Of a stretch of 19,421 bases of DNA, positions 8,242-16,206 are shown piece after piece. Below the pieces are notes generated by a model. It did not search any database and had not been told where the DNA came from. It saw only the letters and a program-made list of their open reading frames with translations. The position numbers and the translations under genes are program-made. Within the stretch, counting starts at the first letter, position 1, and each line of letters begins with the position of its first letter. The stretch is from Verrucomicrobiota bacterium (GTDB lineage Bacteria; Verrucomicrobiota; Verrucomicrobiia; Chthoniobacterales; JAFAMB01), in NCBI GenBank assembly GCA_019241095.1, contig JAFAXJ010000575.1, forward strand, positions 1 through 19,421. Direction: 5' to 3'.

Positions 8242-9651
8242 ATGAGCACTGCAATAACTTCAATCGATATCGATCGAGGAATAGGTGACTTCTTCTATGA
8301 GCTCACGCCTTCTCGTGATGCGGGGGTGGGGCTAACAGAAGCGACGATCGATTACATCACGGACGTGAAAGGGGAACCGGACTGGATTCGTGATTTCCGA
8401 AAGAACGCGTATCGCGTTTTTAACAACAAACCTTTGCCGACACATTGGGCTGGAGACGAGCTCAAGGAAATCGATTTTGACAAAATCCGCTACTATTTGG
8501 CTTCCGGGGAAGCTCCAAAACGGACGTGGGACGAGGTTCCGGACCAGATCAAAAAGACTTTCGAGCGACTGGGGATTCCTGAGAGCGAAAGAAAATTCCT
8601 AGCCGGTGTCGAGGCGCAGTTCGATAGCGAGGCAGTCTATTCGAACATCAAGAAAGCTGTTTCTGATCAAGGCGTCGTGTTCATGGGCAGCACAGATGGT
8701 TTGAAGGAGCGTCCTGATCTGTTTCGAAAATGGTTTGGAAAAGTCATACCGACGGGAGACAACAAGTTTAGCGCGTTGAACAGCGCCGTTTTCAGTGGAG
8801 GCAGTTTCATTTATGTCCCCCCTGGAGTGAAGGTCAAACATCCATTACAGGCTTATTTTCGTATCAACGCCGAAAATTTCGGCCAGTTCGAACGCACTCT
8901 CATCATTGCAGATGAAGGTTCGGAGGTGATGTATATGGAAGGTTGCACGGCGCCGAAATTCACGACAGCCACGCTTCATTCTGCGGTGGTTGAGCTGGTG
9001 GCCTTGCCAGGCGCCAAGATTCAGTATGTCACGGTCCAAAACTGGGCCCCGAATGTATTTAATCTCGTAACCAAGCGCGGGCTGGCTATGGAAGGATCTG
9101 AGATTAAATGGATCGATTGCAATATCGGTTCCCGACTCACGATGAAGTATCCTGGCGTTATACTAAAGGGACGGAAAGCGCGCGGAGAGGTAATCAGTAT
9201 TGCGCTTGCGGGAGACGGACAGCATCAGGACACGGGCGCCAAGATGGTGCATGCGGCGGACGAAACTACGAGCAATATAGTTTCGAAAAGCATCAGCGTC
9301 GGCAAAGGCCGGGCCACTTATAGAGGTTTAGTGCATGTGCCCAAACACCTGAAAGGATGCAAAAACAACACTGAATGCGACGCCCTCTTGATCAATTCGA
9401 CCAGTCGGACTGATACGTACCCGGCCATCACGGTTCGTGGTACCGGCAATTCCACACAACATGAAGCTTCCGTGAGCCAAATCAGCGCCGAACAGATTTT
9501 CTACATGCAGCAGCGCGGTTTATCCGAAGGACAGGCAATGAGTCTTGCCGTCAACGGATTTGTCAATGATTTGGTGCGCCAGTTCCCGATGGAATATAGC
9601 GTCGAACTGAAGCGGTTAATTGATCTGGAAATGGAAGGTTCGGTTGGCTGA
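8242..9651 (+). CDS. sufB: Fe-S cluster assembly scaffold protein SufB
   Basis: SufB is the main scaffold subunit that accepts persulfide sulfur and iron in the SufBC2D complex. The 469-residue protein has the conserved [17 protein letters not shown] and [15 protein letters not shown] blocks, the core right-handed beta-helix region, and the C-terminal signature [20 protein letters not shown]. Cys379, in the ECDALLIN segment, corresponds to the E. coli cysteine (Cys405) thought to receive persulfide. The C-terminal end MEGSVG matches the family. A ribosome-binding site AAGGA (8227-8231) lies 10 bases before ATG 8242. A 66-base stretch (9653-9718) with no gene, then a leader ORF, separate it from sufD. 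Confidence 0.97.
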   Translation: MSTAITSIDIDRGIGDFFYELTPSRDAGVGLTEATIDYITDVKGEPDWIRDFRKNAYRVFNNKPLPTHWAGDELKEIDFDKIRYYLASGEAPKRTWDEVPDQIKKTFERLGIPESERKFLAGVEAQFDSEAVYSNIKKAVSDQGVVFMGSTDGLKERPDLFRKWFGKVIPTGDNKFSALNSAVFSGGSFIYVPPGVKVKHPLQAYFRINAENFGQFERTLIIADEGSEVMYMEGCTAPKFTTATLHSAVVELVALPGAKIQYVTVQNWAPNVFNLVTKRGLAMEGSEIKWIDCNIGSRLTMKYPGVILKGRKARGEVISIALAGDGQHQDTGAKMVHAADETTSNIVSKSISVGKGRATYRGLVHVPKHLKGCKNNTECDALLINSTSRTDTYPAITVRGTGNSTQHEASVSQISAEQIFYMQQRGLSEGQAMSLAVNGFVNDLVRQFPMEYSVELKRLIDLEMEGSVG

Positions 9652-9718
9652 TCAGGTCGGGAGTAACCGTCGAGTGCGAATCCGGGTTAAGCAAAGATAG
9701 GCCGGAAGGGAAACCAGA

Positions 9719-9769
9719 ATGCAGACCGACAAGCAATCGCTAAAGGCGGCTCGAATCGGGTGGGCATGA
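9719..9769 (+). CDS. 16-codon leader ORF overlapping the sufD start
   Basis: ATG 9719 opens a 16-residue ORF (MQTDKQSLKAARIGWA) preceded by GGAAGGG (9704-9710), a strong Shine-Dalgarno sequence ending 8 bases before the ATG. Its TGA (9767-9769) overlaps the ATG at 9766 as ATGA, in position to deliver terminating ribosomes to sufD. By contrast neither sufD start has a convincing site of its own. This makes a translationally coupled leader peptide plausible. The peptide has no obvious attenuator pattern (no run of one amino acid) and matches nothing I know. Its existence is inferred from signal placement only; the short length means chance is a real alternative. Confidence 0.4.
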   Translation: MQTDKQSLKAARIGWA

Positions 9770-11055
9770 TTAGTACTTCTGTTCCTTCAATTCAGGAAAC
9801 AGCTTCAGTGGATACTCCTCTCTGGTTTGTCGATCAGCAGGCCGAAGCTCGAAAAGAATTTAAAATAATACCTCAACCGGCGAGAACAGATGAGCTGTGG
9901 CGCTATTCGTCCATTAAAAACCTTGAAATCGAGGGCTACGGCATTGCAGGTGAATTTTTAAGTGATCCTGCCAAAGTAATTGGGAATCGGAAACTCGACC
10001 GTCCTGCCGGTCGACTAATTTTCGCGAATGATCGGTTGGTTAGCGAGGAAATTTTCCGATCAGATTTACTGGCAAAAGGGTTGATCTTTACCAGTCTGTT
10101 GCATGCTCTTGGTCAGCACTCGACCCTGTTGCAAAAACATTTCATGGCTCAGCCGGTGGAATTGGGTTCCAGCAAATTCGCCGCGTTGCACAAGTCGACG
10201 GTTTCTGCGGGCACATTTTTGCACGTCCCACGCGGCTTAGTGGTTGATGAGCCTTTCGAGGTGTTTCACTTAGTAGATGGCGATCGTGCTGCAATATTTC
10301 CACATACATTGATTATAACCGATGAGGTGAGCAGCGCTATTTTAGTTGAGCATTTTCTGTCGGCGAACGATGAGCAAGCTGCCTTTGTTTGCGGGGTCAA
10401 TGATCTGGTGTTAAATCCCGGCTCCCAGCTAACCTACGTTTCTGTCCAAGATTGGAGCCGGTCGACGGCCTCTGTTCACGTCAACTCCACGGTGGTGCAA
10501 CGGGATGCGTCGGCATTGAATCTGGCATTGAATTTTGGAGGCAAATACTCCCGATTAGAGAGTGTTAGCCGCATGATTGGACAAGGGGCGCGCAGCGATA
10601 TGTTAGCTCTCAGCATCGCTCAAGGGGATCAGGAGTTTGATCAACGGACCCTACAGTCTCATCTCCAGCCAAATACCACCAGTGACCTTCTATATAAGAA
10701 TGCTTTGTACGATCGAGCCAGAACAATTTTTTCGGGTCTGATCAAAGTACAACCCGGCGCTCACAGGACTGATGCGTACCAGAAAGTCCGCAATCTGATG
10801 CTTAGCGATGAAGCGGAAGCGAACTCTTTGCCGGGCCTGGAAATTTTAGCGGATGATGTTCGATGCACACACGGTGCAACCTCTGGCCAGATTGAGGCCG
10901 AAGAACTCTTTTATTTGAAAAGCCGCGGTATCTCAGATGAGACGTCAAAAGCTTTAATCGTTCGTGGATTTCTCGATGAAGTCGTTGGGCGATTAAAGCA
11001 CAAGAATTTGACCGACTTCCTGTATTCAGAAATAGAGTCGCATTTGCGTGGTTAA
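9766..11055 (+). CDS. sufD: Fe-S cluster assembly protein SufD
   Basis: SufD pairs with SufB to form the scaffold heterodimer and is important for iron entry. The 429-residue protein has the family blocks FLHVPRGLVVDEPFEVFHL, the beta-helix core, and the C-terminal CTHGATSGQIEAEELFYLKSRGI in which His369 corresponds to the conserved E. coli His360. I chose ATG 9766 because it overlaps the stop of a well-preceded leader ORF; GTG 9760 in the same frame would add only two residues. It is the last suf gene here: sufS, sufE or sufU and sufT are not found in the 253 bases that follow, so the cysteine desulfurase must be encoded elsewhere. That gap (11056-11308) contains a sigma-54-like promoter and otherwise nothing I recognise. 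Confidence 0.95.
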   Translation: MISTSVPSIQETASVDTPLWFVDQQAEARKEFKIIPQPARTDELWRYSSIKNLEIEGYGIAGEFLSDPAKVIGNRKLDRPAGRLIFANDRLVSEEIFRSDLLAKGLIFTSLLHALGQHSTLLQKHFMAQPVELGSSKFAALHKSTVSAGTFLHVPRGLVVDEPFEVFHLVDGDRAAIFPHTLIITDEVSSAILVEHFLSANDEQAAFVCGVNDLVLNPGSQLTYVSVQDWSRSTASVHVNSTVVQRDASALNLALNFGGKYSRLESVSRMIGQGARSDMLALSIAQGDQEFDQRTLQSHLQPNTTSDLLYKNALYDRARTIFSGLIKVQPGAHRTDAYQKVRNLMLSDEAEANSLPGLEILADDVRCTHGATSGQIEAEELFYLKSRGISDETSKALIVRGFLDEVVGRLKHKNLTDFLYSEIESHLRG

Positions 11056-11202
11056 CCTGTCCGGACCGGGATGCAAGGCTGGACAAATTTCCTCAATGAT
11101 CTGTGATAATTTCAAGGTTGAGGCCACTTGCCAATATGAACACAGAAATTCCATCATGGAAGTGCATGTGCCTAGAGGTAGTTGAAAAGATCGACTGTTT
11201 AC

Positions 11203-11217
11203 TGGCAGGAATTTTGC
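11203..11217 (+). promoter_or_regulatory. Candidate sigma-54 (-24/-12) promoter upstream of exbB
   Basis: TGGCAGGAATTTTGC fits the RpoN consensus TGGCAC-N5-TTGC at every fixed position except the C after TGGCA, with the invariant GG and GC exactly 10 bases apart, and it is preceded by C and followed by T as preferred. Transcription would begin near 11229, about 80 bases before the exbB start. No enhancer-binding regulator gene is present in the window. Alternatively, a weak housekeeping promoter may overlap here; I see no convincing one. Confidence 0.4.
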
Positions 11218-11308
11218 TATCATTCCGTTTCTCTGTCGAAATTGAAGAACCGGCAAGCCCAAGGTTATCCATGCAGCGATTTGCACTCAGTTTGTTGGGA
11301 GAGTAATT

Positions 11309-12058
11309 ATGCTTATTTTGTTAGCGCTATACTCGCCGTTTGGCGCCACCGATACCGCAGCGCCGTTAGGTCGCAGCATTCCTGACTGGGCCAAGGGAAA
11401 TGTGATTTTCGAATATTTCTTCAAAGGCGGTCCCATCATGTATCTTATCGCTGCGGTTCTCATCGTTGCGACTGCAGTCATTTTGGAAAGAATCTTCTGG
11501 TGGCTGATTCAAAGCACTCGGCGCAGTCCAAAGAAGCTCGATAGTGTTTACGCCGCTCTTGAGGAGGGAAATGTGCCCGCAGCTATCAATATTGCCCGCG
11601 GCTCAAAAGACCCGTTAGTTCGAGTTGCTTTCCATGGTTTGAGCCACGTTCATTCTTCTGTAGAAGGCGCGCTTCAGATAGCTAGTGGAGTTGAGTTACA
11701 AAGAGCTGGAAGGTTTATGCCTGTGCTGGATACTATTATCACCCTGGCGCCACTTCTTGGACTTCTCGGGACCGTGACCGGCATCATGGGATCATTCAGT
11801 TTCGTCGGCAACGCAGATTTGGCGCCGACTAAAGTTAGCGGAGGTATCGCAGAAGCGTTGATCGCTACTGCTTGCGGTTTAGGCATCGCGATCTTTGCAC
11901 TGGTTTTTTTTAACTTTTTCAATGCAAGGCTTGCACGGCTTCAGTTCGAGCTCGAGTCAACTTCAAACAACATTATTTTGATGCTTAACTCGCTTCAAAA
12001 TCGCAAAGGCACAGATCAAGATGCACGCCAGCCACAACAGTTCGCCAGTTCAAATTAA
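11309..12058 (+). CDS. exbB: MotA/TolQ/ExbB proton channel family protein
   Basis: ExbB forms the pentameric inner-membrane channel that, with ExbD, turns the proton gradient into force transmitted by TonB. The 249-residue protein has three membrane segments at ~42-66, 139-163 and 179-204, with a cytoplasmic stretch of ~70 residues between the first two. The TolQ/ExbB core LDTIITLAPLLGLLGTVTGIM and the GGIAEALIATACGLGIAI segment are the conserved pore-lining helices. A hydrophobic N-terminus (MLILLALYSPFG) may be a cleavable signal or a periplasmic extension, as in ExbB proteins outside the enteric bacteria. Ribosome-binding site GGGAG (11297-11301) lies 7 bases before ATG 11309. The 3' end overlaps exbD by 38 bases in another frame. 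Confidence 0.93.
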   Translation: MLILLALYSPFGATDTAAPLGRSIPDWAKGNVIFEYFFKGGPIMYLIAAVLIVATAVILERIFWWLIQSTRRSPKKLDSVYAALEEGNVPAAINIARGSKDPLVRVAFHGLSHVHSSVEGALQIASGVELQRAGRFMPVLDTIITLAPLLGLLGTVTGIMGSFSFVGNADLAPTKVSGGIAEALIATACGLGIAIFALVFFNFFNARLARLQFELESTSNNIILMLNSLQNRKGTDQDARQPQQFASSN

Positions 12059-12542
12059 GCGGGCGCGGATCGAGATTATCCCCCTGATCGATATCATGTT
12101 TTTCCTGCTCGCGGCATTTATGCTGGTGAGCTTAACCATGATTAATATGAAAGGGATCGATGTGAATCTTCCCACTGCGACGAGCGCGCAACCGAACGAG
12201 AAACCAGATTTCACAATGGTTAGTATTGATGCGCTGATGGATATCTATTTTGATAAGGAGAAGGTTTCTCGAGAAGATGTTTTACCCAGGTTTCAAGCGG
12301 TCTATAACTCGAATCATAACGCCCGAGTTTTCATTCGCGCTGACAAGGACGCCACCTACGAGTCCGTTGTTTACGTACTAGACAAAGCGCGAACTGCAGG
12401 AATCCAAAAAGTCGGTTTAGAAATCAAGGCGTATGACAGCGGAGCCGGTTCTGAAGCAAAAGTTTCAGGTTTGCAAACTGCTCCCGCGACGCCTGCGAAA
12501 GCACAATCGACGCCTGTCGGATTCACGAATACTGGTCATTAA
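12021..12542 (+). CDS. exbD: Biopolymer transport protein ExbD/TolR family
   Basis: ExbD is the single-span partner of ExbB. The membrane segment at ~18-40 (EIIPLIDIMFFLLAAFMLV) carries Asp24, the protonatable residue essential for channel function in the family. A periplasmic domain of about 100 residues follows, ending in an Ala/Thr/Pro/Lys-rich tail of ~35 residues that is not part of the conserved fold. Total length is 173 residues, longer than the 141 of E. coli because of that tail. The start at ATG 12021 is inside the exbB coding region (38-base overlap), so translation is probably coupled to exbB. The ExbD name is chosen over TolR because tonB, not tolA, follows. Confidence 0.92.
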   Translation: MHASHNSSPVQIKRARIEIIPLIDIMFFLLAAFMLVSLTMINMKGIDVNLPTATSAQPNEKPDFTMVSIDALMDIYFDKEKVSREDVLPRFQAVYNSNHNARVFIRADKDATYESVVYVLDKARTAGIQKVGLEIKAYDSGAGSEAKVSGLQTAPATPAKAQSTPVGFTNTGH

Positions 12543-12569
12543 GCGCATTAGCTGGTGTGAAAGGCTGCT

Positions 12570-13370
12570 ATGGCCGAACCTGATTTAAGAAGGTCTTTTC
12601 GCAAAAGCGATTCGGCACCTTTTCTGTTGTTCTTATTTGTTTCGATAGTGCTAAACGGTATCGCGGCTTTGGGTGGTTATTGGATAAAGCTTCCTTCCGC
12701 GCCAGCACAGGAGAAGCCGTTAGAACTTACGGAGCTCGACGTAAATGATGTCGAAAAACTGGGTAGTCCCGACGCGTCGGATGACCAACCACCACCTCCG
12801 GAACCGGAGCCCACACCACCTCCCTTGGAACCAGAGCCGACGCCACCGCCTCTCGATAAGCCGCCTGAGTTTGAGGTGCCGCAGCCAACGCCGACCCCGA
12901 CTCCGGAGGTGATGCCGGCGCCTACCCCTGAACCAACTCCGACTCCGGAACCGACTCCGAGTCCTGAGTCCACTCCGAGGCTCAGGCCACAACCGACCTC
13001 ACACGAGAGACCAACGGTTAAGCCGATCGTAAGATCCAGCGGATCTCCAACGGCGAATCCTGGTCATGCGCCCGGGTTGGTGAAAGGCAGCTCGACCGGA
13101 GCGCCGAACGGCACTGGCCACCCAGGAGCTCATGGGCAATTTGCCCGGAGCCCAAAGCCAGCTTACCCGCTCCAGGCAATGCAGATGCATATTACTGGGA
13201 GCGTACGTGTGGCGATAACGGTGGTGAACGGCAGGATTACAGGAGCTTCTGGTATCGCTGGACCTCCAATGCTCGCCAGCTACGCCGCCCGATTTGTTCG
13301 AGAGAACTGGGAGGCTTCGCCCGGTCAGAATGGAACTTTCACTTTGCCGATCAGCTTTGAGATGCGGTAG
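12570..13370 (+). CDS. tonB: TonB energy-transducing protein
   Basis: TonB spans the periplasm and pulls on the plugs of outer-membrane receptors. Residues ~16-38 form the N-terminal anchor. Residues ~73-145 are a proline-rich arm made of PPPPEPEPTPPP, TPTPTPEV and PEPTPTPEPT-type repeats, followed by a Gly/Ser-rich linker. The C-terminal TonB domain (~190-266) begins FARSPKPAYPLQAMQMHITGS and contains VRVAITVVNGRI, with the family-typical YP and GxV features. The arm is rich in Glu and Thr but has almost no Lys, unlike the mixed EP/KP arm of E. coli TonB. Ribosome-binding site AAAGG (12560-12564) sits 5 bases before ATG. It is the third gene of the exbB-exbD-tonB operon. No T-rich terminator follows; a hairpin at 13387-13407 lacks one. 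Confidence 0.92.
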   Translation: MAEPDLRRSFRKSDSAPFLLFLFVSIVLNGIAALGGYWIKLPSAPAQEKPLELTELDVNDVEKLGSPDASDDQPPPPEPEPTPPPLEPEPTPPPLDKPPEFEVPQPTPTPTPEVMPAPTPEPTPTPEPTPSPESTPRLRPQPTSHERPTVKPIVRSSGSPTANPGHAPGLVKGSSTGAPNGTGHPGAHGQFARSPKPAYPLQAMQMHITGSVRVAITVVNGRITGASGIAGPPMLASYAARFVRENWEASPGQNGTFTLPISFEMR

Positions 13371-13500
13371 CTGGCGATTGTAAGCTCTTTCTCATACATC
13401 GAGAAAGCTGACTGACTCGCGGCATTCCGCTTAGAGCAAGGAGCACAGCTTTCTCAGTGTAGGCCGAGCTAACTATCGATATGGCAACTTTTGAGTTAAA

Positions 13501-13525
13501 TCTTCAAAACTTCTTGACGGTTTTT
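13501..13525 (+). promoter_or_regulatory. Remnant of a receptor promoter region in front of the decayed receptor copy
   Basis: TCTTCAAAACTTCTTGACGG followed by TTTTT closely resembles TCTTCAAAAACTTGACGA plus TTTTT at 16528-16549, immediately upstream of the intact receptor. Both contain the -35-like TTGACG (13514-13519 here). In this copy the similarity ends within a few bases and receptor barrel sequence begins at ~13541, so no usable -10 or start codon follows. The 130 bases between the tonB stop and this point (13371-13500) contain only an imperfect hairpin. Confidence 0.4.
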
Positions 13526-13540
13526 GCAGAAGGTACAAAG

Positions 13541-14648
13541 CCACTTTGGCGCAAGGTAACTTCACAGGGGTTACGAGCGGTAATATATATCAGGTGAGGC
13601 GTGGGACAATGGGGTCTATCATCACGCAAACTGACTTTGTCGTTAATAGGGATACCTTACGATACCTACATTCCTTTTAACTAAGAGCTAGCTGCTCGTG
13701 AAAACGGCTATGCCGGTACTATTAACCTCAATTGAGCACCGAAAGAATGGCTGCGACGCTACGATCAATTCATTATCCAGCGTGTTAGAAGAGCAAAACG
13801 CCCAACCAGCGGTTTAGTGCCAGCGACAACATCATCATTACGGCTACCATTCCTATAATCCTTTCGGCGAAGATTAATTCCAACGTACAATCGCTTCGCG
13901 AGTTTGGGGTCATGGCGAACGGATGTGATCAGCCACACATTTCGCAATGTCGGCGGCCTAACTATTCAATTATCACAGGATTGTTAGATCGACGACAGTT
14001 TTCTTTATGGTGAAGCGACGCGACTCAGAACGTTTCCAACTCTGAAAACAGATTAGCTTCGCAAGAGTCTCTCGATCGGACTTTGCCTTAACTGCCAGGT
14101 CAATATCTTCAACCCGTTCACTGACCAGGATATCGCAGGCAATGCTAACCCGGCTTTTTATCCGAATATCAGAACTCAGCAGATTGAGGATAACTACACG
14201 ACCTTGCTGCAGTGGGCGATTAAAGTTTATGAATTACCAGTGGGCCGATTTCGGTAGCCTGAGAGCTTGAATATAGATCAGAAGAATTGCATAACTAGAA
14301 CCATGTTAATAGCCGGGACAATAATATAACATCGGCCGACTTTCCAGGAACTCTCTTGAGTGCCAAGGTTGGATGAAAAGCGTCTATGGAGAATTGGACA
14401 TTCCTTTCCTAGGTGGCAAATGGTCGTGGCTCGGCGCCGGGGCGCTTGATTTTGCGTTTAGCTATCGTGACGACGACTACGCCACATTCGGTGACGCAGG
14501 TAAACCGAAGTTTTCCTTGCGTTAAGGGCGCCCCCGGAAGACCTAACCTTCGGCCTCTCGTATTCCGATCGCTTCGTTGCGCCGACCTCAGGGCATGTTT
14601 TTCGGTACGCCTCTGCAATTTGAAGCCGGAGTTGCAGACCCCAAAACC
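13541..14648 (+). pseudogene. Decayed TonB-dependent receptor fragment (middle of the beta barrel)
   Basis: This stretch aligns colinearly with 17525-18646 of the intact receptor gene (residues ~270-643), for example an exact 16-base run at 13852-13867 and 17838-17853, and near-identical blocks around 14447-14520 and 18448-18520. It can no longer encode a protein: a GAA has become TAA at 13682-13684, a TGG has become TGA at 13733-13735, and a TAC has become TAA at 14523-14525. The first two share a frame and the third lies in a different one, so at least one frameshift separates them. The signal peptide, Ton box and plug (residues 1-269) and the last part of the barrel are missing. It lies directly downstream of tonB. 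The source was a receptor paralogue, from duplication or from an older cluster of receptors. Confidence 0.85.
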
Positions 14649-15108
14649 TACTTCTACTTTTCGATAGAGAAGGATTCTAGTTTGTTGACCTTGCTGCAAG
14701 GTCTTGGAAGGCCGCTGCAGCAACTTCTTCGATAGCCGCGGTCGCTGTTGCACCTCCTTTTCTGTTCGATGGCCCCAGAATGCTGGAAGCAATAACAGAC
14801 GATCCGTCCAGATTATTGCCGCTTCCGGCATTTATCCAGACATGCGCCAGGCCAAGTTTTGGGGCGAGCGGGCAAACAGGAGCCGGGGGTCCACCTTGAT
14901 CAAAGGATCTGAGTCACGCGGTCCCGTTAGGGAGCAGAAGTTTTAGGAAGCAGCTTACCGTTGGGGTCAGGAAGAAGGTCGCGTCGTCCTTTCGGGAACG
15001 ATCGATCAAAAGTCAGGGGCAAAGTGTGTAGATATTTTTTGCCGTGCTGGAGCCCCTGGCATAGTGTTCGTTGTGAATCTGCAGTTCTCGACTGCTAGGA
15101 TCATCAAC
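14649..15108 (+). other. Unassigned region between the receptor remnant and hisC
   Basis: The similarity to the intact receptor stops abruptly after the segment matching TDPKT at 14648, and the next ~410 bases match nothing in the later part of that gene by eye. A minus-strand frame is open from 14913 to a TAG ending at 14677 (78 codons, containing PLAPKLGLAHVWINAGSGN) and has protein-like composition but no ATG start. Other frames are also partly open here, so none is convincing. It may be an older gene remnant or inserted DNA. Upstream of hisC I see no strong promoter; AGGA at 15097-15100 serves the hisC start. Confidence 0.3.
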
Positions 15109-16206
15109 ATGGAATCGCTATTCGATAGAGCCAACCCGCATTTGCGCGACATTGTCAGCTACGTACCTGGTAAACCGGTCGAAGACGTTGCGCGCGAGCT
15201 TGGCATTGAGCCGGACCAGATCGTGAAACTAGCTTCGAACGAGAATCCTATCGGGCCTTCACCGAAGGCTGTGGCAGCCATGCAGAATGCACTCGAACGA
15301 GCGCACTTTTACCCGGACGGCGGGGGATATCATCTTCGAAAAGCGATTGCCGAAAGATTCGGGTTGACCCTGGAAAACGTCATACTAGGGAACGGTTCAA
15401 ACGAGATCATAGAATTTATTGGTCACGCGTTCTTGCGACCGGGTGATCACATCATCACTGCTTCTCACGCCTTTTTAGTTTACCGCTTGATGGCGAAGCT
15501 TTTTGGAGCGGAGACAGTCGAAGTGCCGGATCCGGCATTTACGCACGACCTTGATGCGATGTTTGATGCGATCGGGCCTGCGACGAAGCAAATCTATATC
15601 GCTAATCCAAATAATCCGACCGGGACTATGGTTAGTGAGATGCAGTTAGATCACTTTATTGAACGCGTGCCTGACAACATTGTGATAGTCCTGGACGAGG
15701 CTTATTATGAGTTTGTTGCTGAGCCGCCAAATACCCTGAAATATCTGAAAGATCACGGGAATGTTGTTCTATTAAGGACATTCTCGAAGATACAAGGATT
15801 GGCTAGTTTGCGGATCGGCTACGGTCTGGCTCATCCCGAGTTGATAAAATTACTTCAGAAAACCAGGCAACCATTCAATGCGAATGCAATCGCACAAGCC
15901 GGGGCACTAGCTGGGCTTCAGGACGAAGAGCATCAAGCCAAAACGAAGAAGATGGTTTTGACTGGGCGCGCTTTTCTGGAACAAGCGTTTTCGGAACGCC
16001 ATATCGAATACGTGCCCAGCGTCGCCAATTTCATTCTGATAAAGGTAGGTGACGGAAAGAAAGTTTTTCAAAACCTGCTCAGACGCGGCATGATCGTTCG
16101 AGCAATGGACGAGTATAAGTTGTCGGAATGGATCCGAGTAACCATAGGTACGCCGGAGCAGAATGAAAAGTTTCTAAAGGAATTCGATGCTATCAGGCAT
16201 GAATAG
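15109..16206 (+). CDS. hisC: Histidinol-phosphate aminotransferase
   Basis: A pyridoxal-phosphate aminotransferase of fold type I, class II, that converts imidazole-acetol phosphate to histidinol phosphate in histidine synthesis. Key residues are all visible: KLASNENPIGPSP near the N-terminus, the NPNNPTGT motif (from residue ~166), VLDEAYYEF with the cofactor-binding Asp and Tyr, and RTFSKIQGLASLRIGY in which Lys227 forms the Schiff base. The late RVTIGTPEQNEKFL segment holds the substrate-binding Arg. Length is 365 residues, normal for HisC. I chose ATG 15109, with AGGA 8 bases upstream, over GTG 15064, which would add 15 unconserved residues. No other his gene is nearby. The family overlaps with aromatic and phenylalanine aminotransferases, so substrate is likely but not certain. 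Confidence 0.92.
   Translation: MESLFDRANPHLRDIVSYVPGKPVEDVARELGIEPDQIVKLASNENPIGPSPKAVAAMQNALERAHFYPDGGGYHLRKAIAERFGLTLENVILGNGSNEIIEFIGHAFLRPGDHIITASHAFLVYRLMAKLFGAETVEVPDPAFTHDLDAMFDAIGPATKQIYIANPNNPTGTMVSEMQLDHFIERVPDNIVIVLDEAYYEFVAEPPNTLKYLKDHGNVVLLRTFSKIQGLASLRIGYGLAHPELIKLLQKTRQPFNANAIAQAGALAGLQDEEHQAKTKKMVLTGRAFLEQAFSERHIEYVPSVANFILIKVGDGKKVFQNLLRRGMIVRAMDEYKLSEWIRVTIGTPEQNEKFLKEFDAIRHE

Noticed and set aside
12677..12992. Two long minus-strand open frames rich in Gly/Ser/Val or Arg/Leu opposite tonB
   Set aside because: They are the complement of the proline-rich repeat coding region of tonB; their repeated composition follows from the CCN codons on the other strand.
13387..13407. 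Hairpin CTTTCTC/GAGAAAG after tonB as a terminator
   Set aside because: The stem is only 7 bp and no T tract follows, so termination is not supported.
13541..14648. Programmed frameshifting or recoding of a second working receptor
   Set aside because: Several independent stops and at least one frameshift, together with a missing N-terminus and signal peptide, indicate a dead gene.
14409..14831. 140-codon minus-strand open frame
   Set aside because: Its left half is antisense to the decayed receptor sequence, so its length there is a by-product of that sequence; the composition is unconvincing.
13371..15108. Insertion sequence or transposon carrying the receptor remnant
   Set aside because: No transposase-like frame and no matching terminal inverted repeats or target duplications were found around the block.
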